A DNA stretch of 64,000 nt from Streptomyces meridianus (GTDB taxonomy: Bacteria; Actinomycetota; Actinomycetes; Streptomycetales; Streptomycetaceae). A program made the translations under genes and the position numbers. This document shows, piece by piece, positions 45,514 through 54,407 of this stretch (position 1 is the stretch's first letter; each line of letters begins with the position of its first letter). The stretch lies in contig NZ_JAMQGM010000028.1 of the NCBI RefSeq assembly GCF_023703325.1, positions 62,001-126,000 on the forward strand, read 5' to 3'. The notes beneath the pieces are model-generated. The model did not search any database and was not told the origin of the DNA. It was given only the letters and a program-made list of their open reading frames with translations.

Positions 45514-46159
45514 CGGCAGCATCCCCGGGAACGAGAACTCCCGAACCCCCTTGTTGGGGCCGGTCGCCGGCTTCGGCGTGACCTTCAAGGCCATGTTCAA
45601 GAAGCGGCTGACCGAGCAGTACCCGGAGTACAAGAAGCCGACGGCGCCGCGCTTCCACGGCCGGCACCAGCTCAACCGGCACCCGGACGGTCTCGAGAAG
45701 TGCATCGGCTGCGAGCTGTGCGCCTGGGCCTGCCCGGCGGACGCCATCTACGTGGAGGGCGCGGACAACACCGACGAGGAGCGCTACTCCCCGGGGGAGC
45801 GTTACGGCCGCGTCTACCAGATCAACTACCTGCGCTGCATCCTGTGCGGGCTCTGCGTCGAGGCGTGCCCGACCCGGGCGCTGACCATGACCAACGAGTA
45901 CGAACTCGCCGACAGCTCACGTGAGTCGCTCATCTACACCAAGGAGGAGCTGCTCGCCGGGCTGGAGGAGGGCATGGTCGACTCCCCGCACGCGATCTTC
46001 CCCGGCATGGACGAGCAGGACTACTACCGCGGGCTGGTCACCGAGGCAGCGCCCGGCACCGAACGGCAGACCGCCGTGTCCAAGGGGGAGGCCCCGCAGG
46101 AGGGTGCCTCGGACTTCGGGCCGAACGAGCCGGCGTCGGAGAGGGTGATCAAGAAGTGA
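45506..46159 (+). CDS. nuoI: NADH-quinone oxidoreductase subunit I
   Basis: 217 aa, ATG 45506 with AAGGAGG 8 bases upstream inside nuoH. Two 4Fe-4S ferredoxin motifs, [20 protein letters not shown] and [18 protein letters not shown], hold clusters N6a and N6b. An N-terminal amphipathic helix ([20 protein letters not shown]) lies on the membrane. The C-terminal ~45 residues are acidic and low-complexity. GTGA overlap with nuoJ. Confidence 0.98.
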   Translation: MPDGSIPGNENSRTPLLGPVAGFGVTFKAMFKKRLTEQYPEYKKPTAPRFHGRHQLNRHPDGLEKCIGCELCAWACPADAIYVEGADNTDEERYSPGERYGRVYQINYLRCILCGLCVEACPTRALTMTNEYELADSSRESLIYTKEELLAGLEEGMVDSPHAIFPGMDEQDYYRGLVTEAAPGTERQTAVSKGEAPQEGASDFGPNEPASERVIKK

Positions 46160-47040
46160 GCACCCTCGCAGCAGCGGCCTCGGCCACCTCGACGGCGGAG
46201 ACGGTGCAGTTCTGGCTCCTCGGCACGGTCGCCGTGCTCGGGGCACTGGGCACGGTCCTGTCGAAGAAGGCCGTGCACTCCGCACTCTGCCTGGCCGGGA
46301 CCATGATCGTCCTGGCCGTCTTCTACCTCGCCAACGGCGCCTACTTCCTCGGCATCGTGCAGGTCGTCGTCTACACCGGCGCGATCATGATGCTGTTCCT
46401 GTTCGTGGTCATGCTCGTCGGCGTCACCGCGGCCGACTCGCTGAAGGAGACCCTGAAGGGCCAGCGCCTGCTGACGGCCGTCTGCGGTCTGGGCTTCGGC
46501 GTCCTGCTCATCGCCGGCATCGGCCACGCCTCGCTGCGCTCCTTCACCGGACTCGGCGACGCGAACGCGGGCGGCAACGTGCAGAGCCTGGCGGCACTCA
46601 TCTTCACCAAGTACGTGTTCGCGTTCGAGATCACCGGCGCACTGCTGATCACCGCGGCGGTGGGGGCCATGGTGCTCACGCACCGCGAACGCATCGAGCG
46701 GGCCGCCACCCAGCGGGAGCAGGCCGCGGCCCGCGTCCGCTCCGGCAAGCAGGTCCCGCCGCTGCCCGCGCCCGGCGTGTACGCCCGGCACAACGCCGTG
46801 GACATCCCCGGCCTGCTGCCCGACGGCACGCCGTCCGAGCTCACCGTCAACCCGACCCTGCGGTCGCGTGGCCAGATCCGGGACGTCTCCGGCGAGGCGC
46901 TGTCCGACCTGGCCGCGCTCGAACAGCGCTCCGCGGAGCGGCTGGAACGGGGCACCGGTGAGGGCAGGGGCGGCCGCAACGGCGGCACGAACGACAACGG
47001 CAACGGAAACGGCGCCCGTACCGAGGAGGCCGCCCAATGA
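46156..47040 (+). CDS. nuoJ: NADH-quinone oxidoreductase subunit J
   Basis: 294 aa, GTG 46156 in overlap with nuoI. Five helices with [20 protein letters not shown] and [20 protein letters not shown] (ND6-like, proton path). After about residue 180 comes a long cytosolic tail ([20 protein letters not shown] to [14 protein letters not shown]), Arg/Gly/Asn-rich at the end, unusual outside actinobacteria. ATGA overlap with nuoK. Confidence 0.97.
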   Translation: MSTLAAAASATSTAETVQFWLLGTVAVLGALGTVLSKKAVHSALCLAGTMIVLAVFYLANGAYFLGIVQVVVYTGAIMMLFLFVVMLVGVTAADSLKETLKGQRLLTAVCGLGFGVLLIAGIGHASLRSFTGLGDANAGGNVQSLAALIFTKYVFAFEITGALLITAAVGAMVLTHRERIERAATQREQAAARVRSGKQVPPLPAPGVYARHNAVDIPGLLPDGTPSELTVNPTLRSRGQIRDVSGEALSDLAALEQRSAERLERGTGEGRGGRNGGTNDNGNGNGARTEEAAQ

Positions 47041-47336
47041 ACCCGGTCAACTACCTCTATCTCGCGGCGCTGTTGTTCAGCATCGGTGCCGCCGGGGTGC
47101 TGATCCGGCGGAACGCCATCGTCGTCTTCATGTGTGTCGAGCTGATGCTGAACGCCTGCAACCTGGCCTTCGTCACGTTCTCGCGCATGCACGGCAACCT
47201 CGACGGGCAGATCATCGCGTTCTTCACGATGGTCGTCGCGGCGGCCGAGGTCGTCGTCGGCCTGGCGATCATCGTGATGATCTTCCGTTCCCGCCACTCG
47301 GCCTCGGTCGACGACGCCAGCCTGATGAAGCTGTAA
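47037..47336 (+). CDS. nuoK: NADH-quinone oxidoreductase subunit K
   Basis: 99 aa, ND4L-like, three helices: [39 protein letters not shown] with the conserved membrane Glu, and [20 protein letters not shown] with the second Glu. Both glutamates of the proton route are present. 12 bases before nuoL. Confidence 0.98.
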   Translation: MNPVNYLYLAALLFSIGAAGVLIRRNAIVVFMCVELMLNACNLAFVTFSRMHGNLDGQIIAFFTMVVAAAEVVVGLAIIVMIFRSRHSASVDDASLMKL

Positions 47337-47348
47337 GGGGTCGAATCA

Positions 47349-49289
47349 GTGGAGAACATCATCGGATTGCTCGTCGCCCTACCGCTGCTCGGCGCTGCCG
47401 TGCTGCTGTGCGGCGGCAGGCGACTTGACCGAACGGGCCACTGGCTCGGCACGATCCTCGCCGCGTCGTCCTTTGTGGTCGGCGCGGTGCTTTTCGCCGA
47501 CATGCTCGGCCGGAGCGGCGACGACCGCACGCTCCACCAGTTCCTGTTCAGCTGGATCCCGGTCGGTGGCTTCCGGGCGGACGTCGCCTTCCAGCTCGAC
47601 CAGCTGTCGATGACCTTCGTGCTGCTGATCACGGGTGTGGGCACGCTGATCCACATCTACTCCATCGGCTACATGGAGCACGACGAGCGCCGCCGCCGGT
47701 TCTTCGGCTACCTCAACCTGTTCCTCGCGGCGATGGTCCTGCTGGTCATCGCCGACAACTACCTGCTGCTGTACGTCGGCTGGGAGGGCGTCGGCCTGGC
47801 CTCGTACCTCCTGATCGGGTTCTGGCAGCACAAGCCGAGTGCGGCGACCGCGGCGAAGAAGGCGTTCATCGTCAACCGCGTGGGCGACATGGGCCTGTCC
47901 ATCGCGATCATGCTGATGTTCACCACCTTCGGCACGTTCGCCTTCGGCCCGGTGCTGAAGTCCGCGGGGGACGCCTCCGAGGGCACGCTCACCGCGATCG
48001 GCCTGATGCTGCTGCTGGCCGCGTGCGGCAAGTCGGCCCAGGTGCCGTTGCAGTCCTGGCTCGGTGACGCGATGGAGGGTCCGACCCCGGTCTCCGCGCT
48101 CATCCACGCCGCGACCATGGTGACCGCCGGCGTCTACCTGATCACCCGGTCCGGGGCGATCTTCAACGGCGCTCCGGACGCCCAGCTGGCGGTGGTCACG
48201 GTCGGCGCGGTGACGCTCCTGTTCGGTGCGATCGTCGGTTGCGCGAAGGACGACATCAAGAAGGCCCTCGCCGGCTCGACGATGTCGCAGATCGGCTACA
48301 TGATCCTGGCGGCGGGCCTCGGCCCGATCGGCTACGTGTTCGCGATCATGCACCTGGTCACGCACGGCTTCTTCAAGGCCGGCCTCTTCCTCGGCGCCGG
48401 TTCGGTCATGCACGGCATGAACGACGAGGTCGACATGCGGAAGTTCGGGGGCCTGCGGAAGTACATGCCGATCACGTACGTCACGTTCGGCCTCGGCTAC
48501 CTGGCGATCATCGGGTTCCCGGGCCTGTCCGGGTTCTGGTCCAAGGACAAGATCATCGAGGCGGCGTTCGCCAAGGGCGGCACCGAGGGCTGGATCCTCG
48601 GCGCGGCGGCCTTGCTCGGCGCGGCCATCACCGCGTACTACATGACGCGCGTGATGCTGCTGACGTTCTTCGGCGAGAAGCGCTGGCAGCCGACGCCCTC
48701 GCCGGACGAGCCCAGCGCGGAGCCGGCCGCGGACAGCGCCGGGGGCGGCGAGATGCCGCACCCGCACGAGTCCCCGAAGTCGATGACTGTCCCCATGATC
48801 GTGCTCGCCTTCGGATCGGTCTTCGCCGGCGGTCTGTTCAGCCTGAACGACTCGTTCCTCCACTGGCTGGAACCGGTCACGGGTCACTCGCACGGCCACT
48901 CGCCGCTCAGCGCACTGACCGTCACGCTGGCCACGATGGCCGTACTCGTCGTCGGTGTCGCCATCGCCTGGGCGCAGTACGGACGCAAGCCGGTCCCGGT
49001 CACCGCACCGCGCGGCTCGCTGCTCACCCGGGCGGCCCGCCGCGACCTGCTGCAGGACGACTTCAACCACGTCGCCCTCGTCACGCCGGGCCAGTACTTG
49101 ACGCGGGGTCTGGTCTACCTCGACCACTCGGTGGTCGACGGAGTGGTCAACGGCACCGCGGCCGCGTTCGGCGGGCTCTCCGGCCGGATGCGGAAACTCC
49201 AGAACGGCTACGCCCGCTCCTACGCGGTCTCGATGTTCGGCGGTGCGGCGATCCTGATCGCCGCGACCCTGCTGATGAGGGCGGTCTGA
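47349..49289 (+). CDS. nuoL: NADH-quinone oxidoreductase subunit L
   Basis: 646 aa, GTG 47349, with AAGGGG about 8 bases upstream. Antiporter-like proton pump subunit: [40 protein letters not shown], and [20 protein letters not shown] with the catalytic Lys residues, then [20 protein letters not shown]. The lateral helix region follows; between about residues 455 and 480 a His-rich, acidic loop ([15 protein letters not shown]) is seen. One base before nuoM. Confidence 0.98.
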   Translation: MENIIGLLVALPLLGAAVLLCGGRRLDRTGHWLGTILAASSFVVGAVLFADMLGRSGDDRTLHQFLFSWIPVGGFRADVAFQLDQLSMTFVLLITGVGTLIHIYSIGYMEHDERRRRFFGYLNLFLAAMVLLVIADNYLLLYVGWEGVGLASYLLIGFWQHKPSAATAAKKAFIVNRVGDMGLSIAIMLMFTTFGTFAFGPVLKSAGDASEGTLTAIGLMLLLAACGKSAQVPLQSWLGDAMEGPTPVSALIHAATMVTAGVYLITRSGAIFNGAPDAQLAVVTVGAVTLLFGAIVGCAKDDIKKALAGSTMSQIGYMILAAGLGPIGYVFAIMHLVTHGFFKAGLFLGAGSVMHGMNDEVDMRKFGGLRKYMPITYVTFGLGYLAIIGFPGLSGFWSKDKIIEAAFAKGGTEGWILGAAALLGAAITAYYMTRVMLLTFFGEKRWQPTPSPDEPSAEPAADSAGGGEMPHPHESPKSMTVPMIVLAFGSVFAGGLFSLNDSFLHWLEPVTGHSHGHSPLSALTVTLATMAVLVVGVAIAWAQYGRKPVPVTAPRGSLLTRAARRDLLQDDFNHVALVTPGQYLTRGLVYLDHSVVDGVVNGTAAAFGGLSGRMRKLQNGYARSYAVSMFGGAAILIAATLLMRAV

Positions 49290-49290
49290 G

Positions 49291-50886
49291 ATGTCATTTC
49301 CCCTGCTGACGGCCACGGCCGTGGTGCCCGCGCTCGGCGCGATCGCCACCGCCGCGGTTCCGGCCGCGAAGAGGACGGCGGCCAAGTGGCTGGCGCTGCT
49401 GTTCTCGCTCGCAACCCTGGCCCTCGCGGCTCTGGTGGCGGTGCGCTTCGAACCCGGCGGCGACCGCTACCAGCTGACCGAGTCCCGGTCGTGGATCGCC
49501 GACTTCGGGGTGCGCTACGAACTGGGCGTCGACGGCATCGCGGTCGCGCTGATCGCCCTGACCGCGGTCCTCGTCCCGTTCGTGATCCTCGCCGGCTGGC
49601 ACGACGCCGACCCCCTGGAGGGAAAGGAGCCCAACCGCCGCTGGCGGCCCACCCAGGGCTTCTTCGCGCTGATCCTCATGGTCGAGGCGATGGTGGTGAT
49701 CTCCTTCGAGGCCACCGACGTCTTCCTCTTCTACATCTTCTTCGAAGCCATGCTGATCCCGATGTACTTCCTCATCGGCGGCTTCGGGGACCGGGCGCAC
49801 GCCGCCGGTGACGACGAGGCCGCGAAGCAGCGCAGCTACGCCGCGGTCAAGTTCCTGCTGTACAACCTGGCCGGCGGGCTGATCATGCTGGCCGCGGTCA
49901 TCGGGCTGTTCGTCGTCACCAGCGACCAGCTTGGCTCCGGCACGTTCTCGCTCCAGGAGATCGTCCGGGCCCGCGGCGCCGGCGAGCTGACCATGGACGC
50001 CACCACCGAGCGGCTGCTCTTCCTCGGCTTCTTCTTCGCCTTCGCGGTGAAGGCCCCGCTGTGGCCGCTGCACACCTGGCTGCCGAACGCGATGGGCGAG
50101 TCGACCGCTCCGGTCGCCGTGCTGATCACCGCGGTGGTCGACAAGGTCGGCACGTTCGCGATGCTCCGCTTCTGCCTCCAGTTGTTCCCGGAGGCGTCGA
50201 AGTGGGCCACGCCGGTGATCGTCGTCCTCGCGCTGATCAGCATCATCTACGGCGCGCTGCTCGCGGTCGGCCAGCGGGACATCAAGCGGCTGGTCGCCTA
50301 CGCCTCCATCTCCCACTTCGGGTTCATCGTCCTCGGCATCTTCGCGATGACGACCCAGGGGCAGAGCGGTGCGACGCTCTACATGGTCAACCACGGGATC
50401 TCGACGGCGGCGCTGATGCTGGTCGCCGGCTTCCTGATCTCGCGGCGCGGCTCGCGGCTCATCGCCGACTACGGCGGCGTGCAGAAGGTCGCTCCGGTGC
50501 TCGCCGGAACCTTCCTGGTCGGCGGTCTGGCCACCCTCTCGCTCCCGGGTCTCGCGCCGTTCGTCAGCGAGTTCCTGGTGCTGGTGGGCACGTTCAGCCG
50601 CTACCCGGCGGCGGGCATCGTGGCGACGCTCGGCATCGTGCTGGCCGCGCTGTACGTCCTGGTGCTCTACCAGCGCACCATGACCGGGCCGGTCAAGGAG
50701 AGCGTACGGGCCATGCCCGACCTCAGGATCCGTGAACTCGCGGTCGTCGGACCGCTGATCGCGCTCCTGCTGGTGCTCGGTGTCTACCCGAAGCCGCTGA
50801 CGGACATCGTGAACCCGGCCGTCCAGCAGACCATGTCCGACGTTCACCAGAAGGACCCGAAGCCGGAGCTGGAGGCCGCGAAGTGA
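49291..50886 (+). CDS. nuoM: NADH-quinone oxidoreductase subunit M
   Basis: 531 aa, ATG 49291. Second antiporter-like subunit: DGIAVALIALTAVLVPFVIL, FFEAMLIPMYFLIGGFGDR with the key Glu, PLWPLHTWLPNAMGESTAPV, and GQRDIKRLVAYASISHFGFI with the pump Lys, and TMTGPVKESVRAMPDLRIRE near the end. About 14 helices. GTGA overlap with nuoN. Confidence 0.98.
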   Translation: MSFPLLTATAVVPALGAIATAAVPAAKRTAAKWLALLFSLATLALAALVAVRFEPGGDRYQLTESRSWIADFGVRYELGVDGIAVALIALTAVLVPFVILAGWHDADPLEGKEPNRRWRPTQGFFALILMVEAMVVISFEATDVFLFYIFFEAMLIPMYFLIGGFGDRAHAAGDDEAAKQRSYAAVKFLLYNLAGGLIMLAAVIGLFVVTSDQLGSGTFSLQEIVRARGAGELTMDATTERLLFLGFFFAFAVKAPLWPLHTWLPNAMGESTAPVAVLITAVVDKVGTFAMLRFCLQLFPEASKWATPVIVVLALISIIYGALLAVGQRDIKRLVAYASISHFGFIVLGIFAMTTQGQSGATLYMVNHGISTAALMLVAGFLISRRGSRLIADYGGVQKVAPVLAGTFLVGGLATLSLPGLAPFVSEFLVLVGTFSRYPAAGIVATLGIVLAALYVLVLYQRTMTGPVKESVRAMPDLRIRELAVVGPLIALLLVLGVYPKPLTDIVNPAVQQTMSDVHQKDPKPELEAAK

Positions 50887-52535
50887 GCACTGCGGTAGAT
50901 GTCCACAACCTGTGGACAATGGCGGCCGATCCCGTCGAGAAGATTCCGGCCCCGCACATCGAGTACGCCCAGCTGTCACCCACGCTGATCGTCATCGGTG
51001 TCGCTCTGGTCGGTGTGCTGGTCGAGGCGTTCCTGCCGCGGCGCAGCCGGTACTACGTCCAGTTGCTGCTGACGGTGGTCGCCCTCGCGGCCGGCTTCGC
51101 GGCGGTGGTCGGCCTGGCCGCGGGCGGGTTCGGTGGTGCCAAGGCCCACGTTGCCGCGATGGGTGCGCTGGCGGTGGACGGCCCGGCGCTGTTCCTCCAG
51201 GGCACGATCCTGCTCGTCGGGCTGGTGGCGGTCTTCACCTTCGCGGAGCGCCGGCTGGATCCGGCCGCGCACGGCAACCGGGTCGACTCGTTCGCCGCGC
51301 AGGCGGCCTCGGCGCCCGGCAGTGCGGGTGAACAGGCCGCGGTCAAGGCCGGGTTCACCACCACCGAGGTCTTCCCGATCCTGCTGTTCGCGATCGGCGG
51401 GATGCTCGTCTTCCCGGCGGCCAACGACCTGCTGACCCTGTTCATCGCGCTGGAGGTCTTCTCCCTCCCGCTGTACGTGCTGTGCGCCCTCGCCCGTCGG
51501 CAGCGGCTGCTGTCGCAGGAGTCGGCGGTCAAGTACTTCCTGCTCGGCGCCTTCTCCTCGGCCTTCCTCCTGTTCGGCATCGCACTCCTCTACGGCTACG
51601 CGGGCACGGTCTCGTACGCCGGGATCGCGAACGTCGTCGAGGGCAGGCCGGGATCGGTCAACGGGGCTCTCGCCGGGACCATGGGCAACGACGTGCTGCT
51701 GCTGATCGGCGGCGCCATGCTGCTGATGGGCCTGCTGTTCAAGGTCGGCGCGGTGCCGTTCCACATGTGGACGCCGGACGTCTACCAGGGCGCGCCGACC
51801 CCGGTCACCGGCTTCATGGCCGCGGCCACCAAGGTCGCCGCGTTCGGCGCGCTGCTGCGCCTGCTGTACGTGGTGCTGCCGGGGCTGCGCTGGGACTGGC
51901 GGCCGGTCATGTGGGGCGTCGCGATCGTGACGATGCTGGTCGGTGCGATCGTCGCGATCACCCAGACCGATGTGAAACGGTTGCTGGCGTACTCCTCGAT
52001 CGCGCACGCCGGATTCATCCTCGCCGGTGTCATCGCCACCACGCAGGACGGCATCTCGTCGGTGCTCTTCTACCTGCTGGCGTACTCCTTCGTGACGCTC
52101 GGCGCGTTCGCCGTCGTCACGCTGGTGCGCGACGCGGGCGGCGAGGCCACCCACCTGTCCAAGTGGGCGGGGCTCGGGCGTCGTTCGCCGCTGGTGGCCG
52201 CGGTCTTCGCGATCTTCCTGCTGGCCTTCGCGGGCATCCCGCTGACCTCCGGGTTCGCGGGCAAGTTCGCGGTCTTCAAGGCCGCCGCGGAGGGCGGCGC
52301 GGGACCGCTGGTGGTCGTCGGTGTGATCTCGTCCGCCATCGCCGCGTTCTTCTACATCCGGGTGATCGTGCTGATGTTCTTCAGCGAGCCGAAGCCGGAG
52401 GGGCCGTCGGTGGCGGTGCCGAGCCCGCTGACCATGACGGCGATCGCGCTGGGAGTGGCGGTGACGCTCGTCCTGGGTGTGGTGCCGCAGTACTTCCTGG
52501 ACCTGGCGGGACAGGCGAGCACCTTCGTGCGCTGA
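50883..52535 (+). CDS. nuoN: NADH-quinone oxidoreductase subunit N
   Basis: 550 aa, GTG 50883. Third antiporter-like subunit: FIALEVFSLPLYVLCALARR with the conserved Glu, KVGAVPFHMWTPDVYQGAPT, ITQTDVKRLLAYSSIAHAGF, and LLAFAGIPLTSGFAGKFAVF. A loop around residues 135-155 (AQAASAPGSAGEQAAVKAGF) is longer than in E. coli. Last gene of the operon; a strong hairpin follows 21 bases later. Confidence 0.98.
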   Translation: MSTAVDVHNLWTMAADPVEKIPAPHIEYAQLSPTLIVIGVALVGVLVEAFLPRRSRYYVQLLLTVVALAAGFAAVVGLAAGGFGGAKAHVAAMGALAVDGPALFLQGTILLVGLVAVFTFAERRLDPAAHGNRVDSFAAQAASAPGSAGEQAAVKAGFTTTEVFPILLFAIGGMLVFPAANDLLTLFIALEVFSLPLYVLCALARRQRLLSQESAVKYFLLGAFSSAFLLFGIALLYGYAGTVSYAGIANVVEGRPGSVNGALAGTMGNDVLLLIGGAMLLMGLLFKVGAVPFHMWTPDVYQGAPTPVTGFMAAATKVAAFGALLRLLYVVLPGLRWDWRPVMWGVAIVTMLVGAIVAITQTDVKRLLAYSSIAHAGFILAGVIATTQDGISSVLFYLLAYSFVTLGAFAVVTLVRDAGGEATHLSKWAGLGRRSPLVAAVFAIFLLAFAGIPLTSGFAGKFAVFKAAAEGGAGPLVVVGVISSAIAAFFYIRVIVLMFFSEPKPEGPSVAVPSPLTMTAIALGVAVTLVLGVVPQYFLDLAGQASTFVR

Positions 52536-52556
52536 CGCCGCCGTCCCTGTTCGCGT

Positions 52557-52586
52557 GGTGCCCCGGAGCCCTGGTTCCGGGGCACC
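52557..52586 (+). terminator. nuo operon terminator
   Basis: GGTGCCCCGGA (52557-52567) pairs perfectly with TCCGGGGCACC (52576-52586), 8-base loop, 21 bases after nuoN. It would also stop leftward read-through from the transposase remnant. Confidence 0.8.
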
Positions 52587-52592
52587 GCTGCG

Positions 52593-52966
52593 TCATGCGG
52601 CGGGCCGGGATGCCGCCGGTGTCACCTTCTCGGCCCCCCGGAAGACGACCGGCTTCGACTCCGCCCGCACCCGCCGCCTCGACCCCGAACCCCCGAGCCT
52701 CCCCCGGCCCGGACGTTCGCCCGCAACGTCGCGTAGGCGTCCACCACCTTCTTCACCGTGCGCACCGCCGGCTGCACCGACAACCCGAAGCCGGCCTTCA
52801 ACTCGGCGTAGACGAGCTTCTGCAGGTCGTTGCGGGAGAACACGCCGGCCTCGAACGCCGCCACCGACGCCCGGCCCGCCGCCTCGTTGCACGCGCGCAG
52901 CGTCGCCTCCGGCGCCACCACCTGCTCCGGCGTCGGAAGAAGCTTCACCTGCACCACCAACTTCAC
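52593..52966 (-). pseudogene. TnpB/OrfB (IS200/IS605-type) N-terminal remnant
   Basis: From GTG 52966 the minus strand reads VKLVVQVKLLPTPEQ, then ATLRACNEAAGRASVAAFEA, GVFSRNDLQKLVYAELKAGF and QPAVRTVKKVVDAYATLRAN, the typical N-terminus of OrfB/TnpB. At about 52690 the frame shifts and RVRAESKPVVFRGAEK continues in another frame to TGA at 52593. The whole RuvC nuclease domain and zinc finger are missing. An IS-end-like hairpin lies upstream (53064-53083). No nuclease can be made. Confidence 0.8.
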
Positions 52967-53063
52967 CCCGCCAACCTGAACAAGCCCACTGACAATGCGA
53001 CCTGAGCTGCGACGAAGCGAGAACGACGACGCTCCGCGCCGCCGAACCAAGGAGCCGATTCCT

Positions 53064-53083
53064 CCCGGCCCTGAAGGACCGGG
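53064..53083 (-). mobile_element. IS200/IS605 right-end/omega-RNA-like hairpin
   Basis: On the minus strand CCCGGTCC-TTCA-GGGCCGGG is an 8-bp stem with one G-T pair, followed by AGGAATCGG. Streptomyces TnpB elements carry this hairpin plus GGAGGAATC-like tail at their right end, where the guide RNA scaffold ends (general knowledge). Here it sits before, not after, a TnpB start, so the order is permuted or two copies are juxtaposed. Confidence 0.45.
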
Positions 53084-53179
53084 CATCCTCGGCAGAAGTT
53101 CGGTGAAAGTCCGGCGGGACATGTCTCCGCACCACGGGGCGTTCGCCGGCCGTTCACGGCCCGATGTCAGTCTTGGCCC

Positions 53180-53992
53180 GTGAACCTCTCCCAGCACCGG
53201 CTGCACGCCGCACCGGCCGTCGTCCCCGTGGGCCGGATCACCCGGGTCGTGGCCCATCGCGGAGCTTCCCACGACCGGCCCGAGCACACCCTCGCCGCCT
53301 ACCGGCAGGCCATCGAGGACGGCGCCGACGCGCTGGAGTGCGACGTCCGCCTCACCGCGGACGGCCGGCTGGTGTGCGTCCACGACCGCCGCGTGGACCG
53401 TACGTCCGACGGCCGCGGTGCCGTGTCGGCCATGACCCTGGACGAGCTCGACCGGCTCGACTTCGGATCCTGGAAGGGCGGTGGCGCCGGACCGTCCCGG
53501 GTGCTGGCCTTCGACGAGCTGCTGGCACTGGTGTCGTCCGCGCCTCGGCCGGTGAGCCTGGCGGTCGAGACCAAGCACCCGACCCGCTGGGCGGGCCGGG
53601 TGGAGCGCGAACTCGTCCGCCAGTTGCGGCTGTTCGGCCTGGACCGGCCGACCCCGGGCATGCCCGACCGGGTGCGGTTGATGAGCTTCTCGCGGACGGC
53701 GCTGCACCGCCTGGCCGTGCTGGCCCCGGAGCTGCCCCGGGTCCTGCTGACCGAACGGACGGTCCCGGGGTGGGGCTCGCGGCTCCCGAGCGGTGTGCTG
53801 ATCGCCGGTCCCGGCATCGACCTCGTGCGCGCCCGGCCGGGCCTGGTGCTGCGGTTGCGCGCGGCCGGGTACCGGGTGCACGTGTGGACCGTCGACGAGC
53901 CGGACGACGTCGAGCTGTGCCTGCGGCTGGGCGTGGAGGCCGTGATCACCAACCGTCCCCGGCAGGTCCTGGAGCAGATCGGGGACCGCTGA
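53180..53992 (+). CDS. Glycerophosphodiester phosphodiesterase
   Basis: 270 aa, GTG 53180, no ribosome site visible. TIM-barrel enzyme hydrolysing glycerophosphodiesters to glycerol 3-phosphate and alcohol. Catalytic motif: VVAHRGASHDRPEHTLAAY with His-Arg at 26-27, ALECDVRLTADGRLVCVHD with Glu53, Asp55 and His68, then VSLAVETKHPTRW with the third acidic residue and the closing VWTVDEPDDVELCLRLGVEA, VITNRP. No signal peptide, so it is intracellular. Confidence 0.94.
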   Translation: MNLSQHRLHAAPAVVPVGRITRVVAHRGASHDRPEHTLAAYRQAIEDGADALECDVRLTADGRLVCVHDRRVDRTSDGRGAVSAMTLDELDRLDFGSWKGGGAGPSRVLAFDELLALVSSAPRPVSLAVETKHPTRWAGRVERELVRQLRLFGLDRPTPGMPDRVRLMSFSRTALHRLAVLAPELPRVLLTERTVPGWGSRLPSGVLIAGPGIDLVRARPGLVLRLRAAGYRVHVWTVDEPDDVELCLRLGVEAVITNRPRQVLEQIGDR

Positions 53993-54407
53993 CCGGCGCA
54001 TCGGCTGCCGCGCCGGCCGGCGCCCGCAGGGCCGGAGCGCCGGGGGCGGCTTCCGGTTCGCGAGACGGGCACCGAGGACGCTGTGGACGCCATCGTGGCC
54101 GCAACGGCTCTTTTTCCGGAGGCACCGGTCGTCACCGGCGATCCCGCGGACATGCGCCGTCTGCCGGATGCGCTGGACTCCCGCAAGCACCCGGTCTTCT
54201 CGGTGTGAGCCGCAGCGGAAACGGTGAACGGAAGCCGATGGGCCGGAAATCAGCTGCCGCGATACAACCCTGACGGCCTGTCGGAGGTCTCCTCCTGGGT
54301 GACCCGTGGCGGAACGCTGCCCCACATCCTGGTGAAGCCGGTGGTCCCCGATCCATCCATCACGGAGGCGACGCCGCCTCCCATGTCCAGGGGGGACACG
54401 CTTCTCC
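53993..54407. other. Intergenic region with PIN remnant
   Basis: 415 bases between the phosphodiesterase and the FG-GAP gene. It holds the PIN-domain tail described separately (to 54208). The remaining 200 bases are leader of the FG-GAP gene with no clear promoter. Confidence 0.4.
54020..54208 (+). pseudogene. PIN-domain (VapC-like) C-terminal remnant
   Basis: A frame ending at TGA 54208 reads RETGTEDAVDAIVAATALFP, EAPVVTGDPADMRRLPDALD, then SRKHPVFSV. This is the C-terminal part of VapC-type PIN ribonucleases, with the DAIVAA Asp and the TGDPADMRRL (S/T-x-D-P-x-D) signature. No start codon with ribosome site and no N-terminal catalytic Asp lie upstream, and no antitoxin gene is adjacent. 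Confidence 0.7.

Noticed and set aside
42661..45747. Very long open frame (over 1000 codons) antisense to nuoG/nuoH, and similar antisense frames across the nuo operon
   Set aside because: High GC at third positions keeps opposite-strand frames free of stops. The nuo proteins on the plus strand are full-length and unmistakable.
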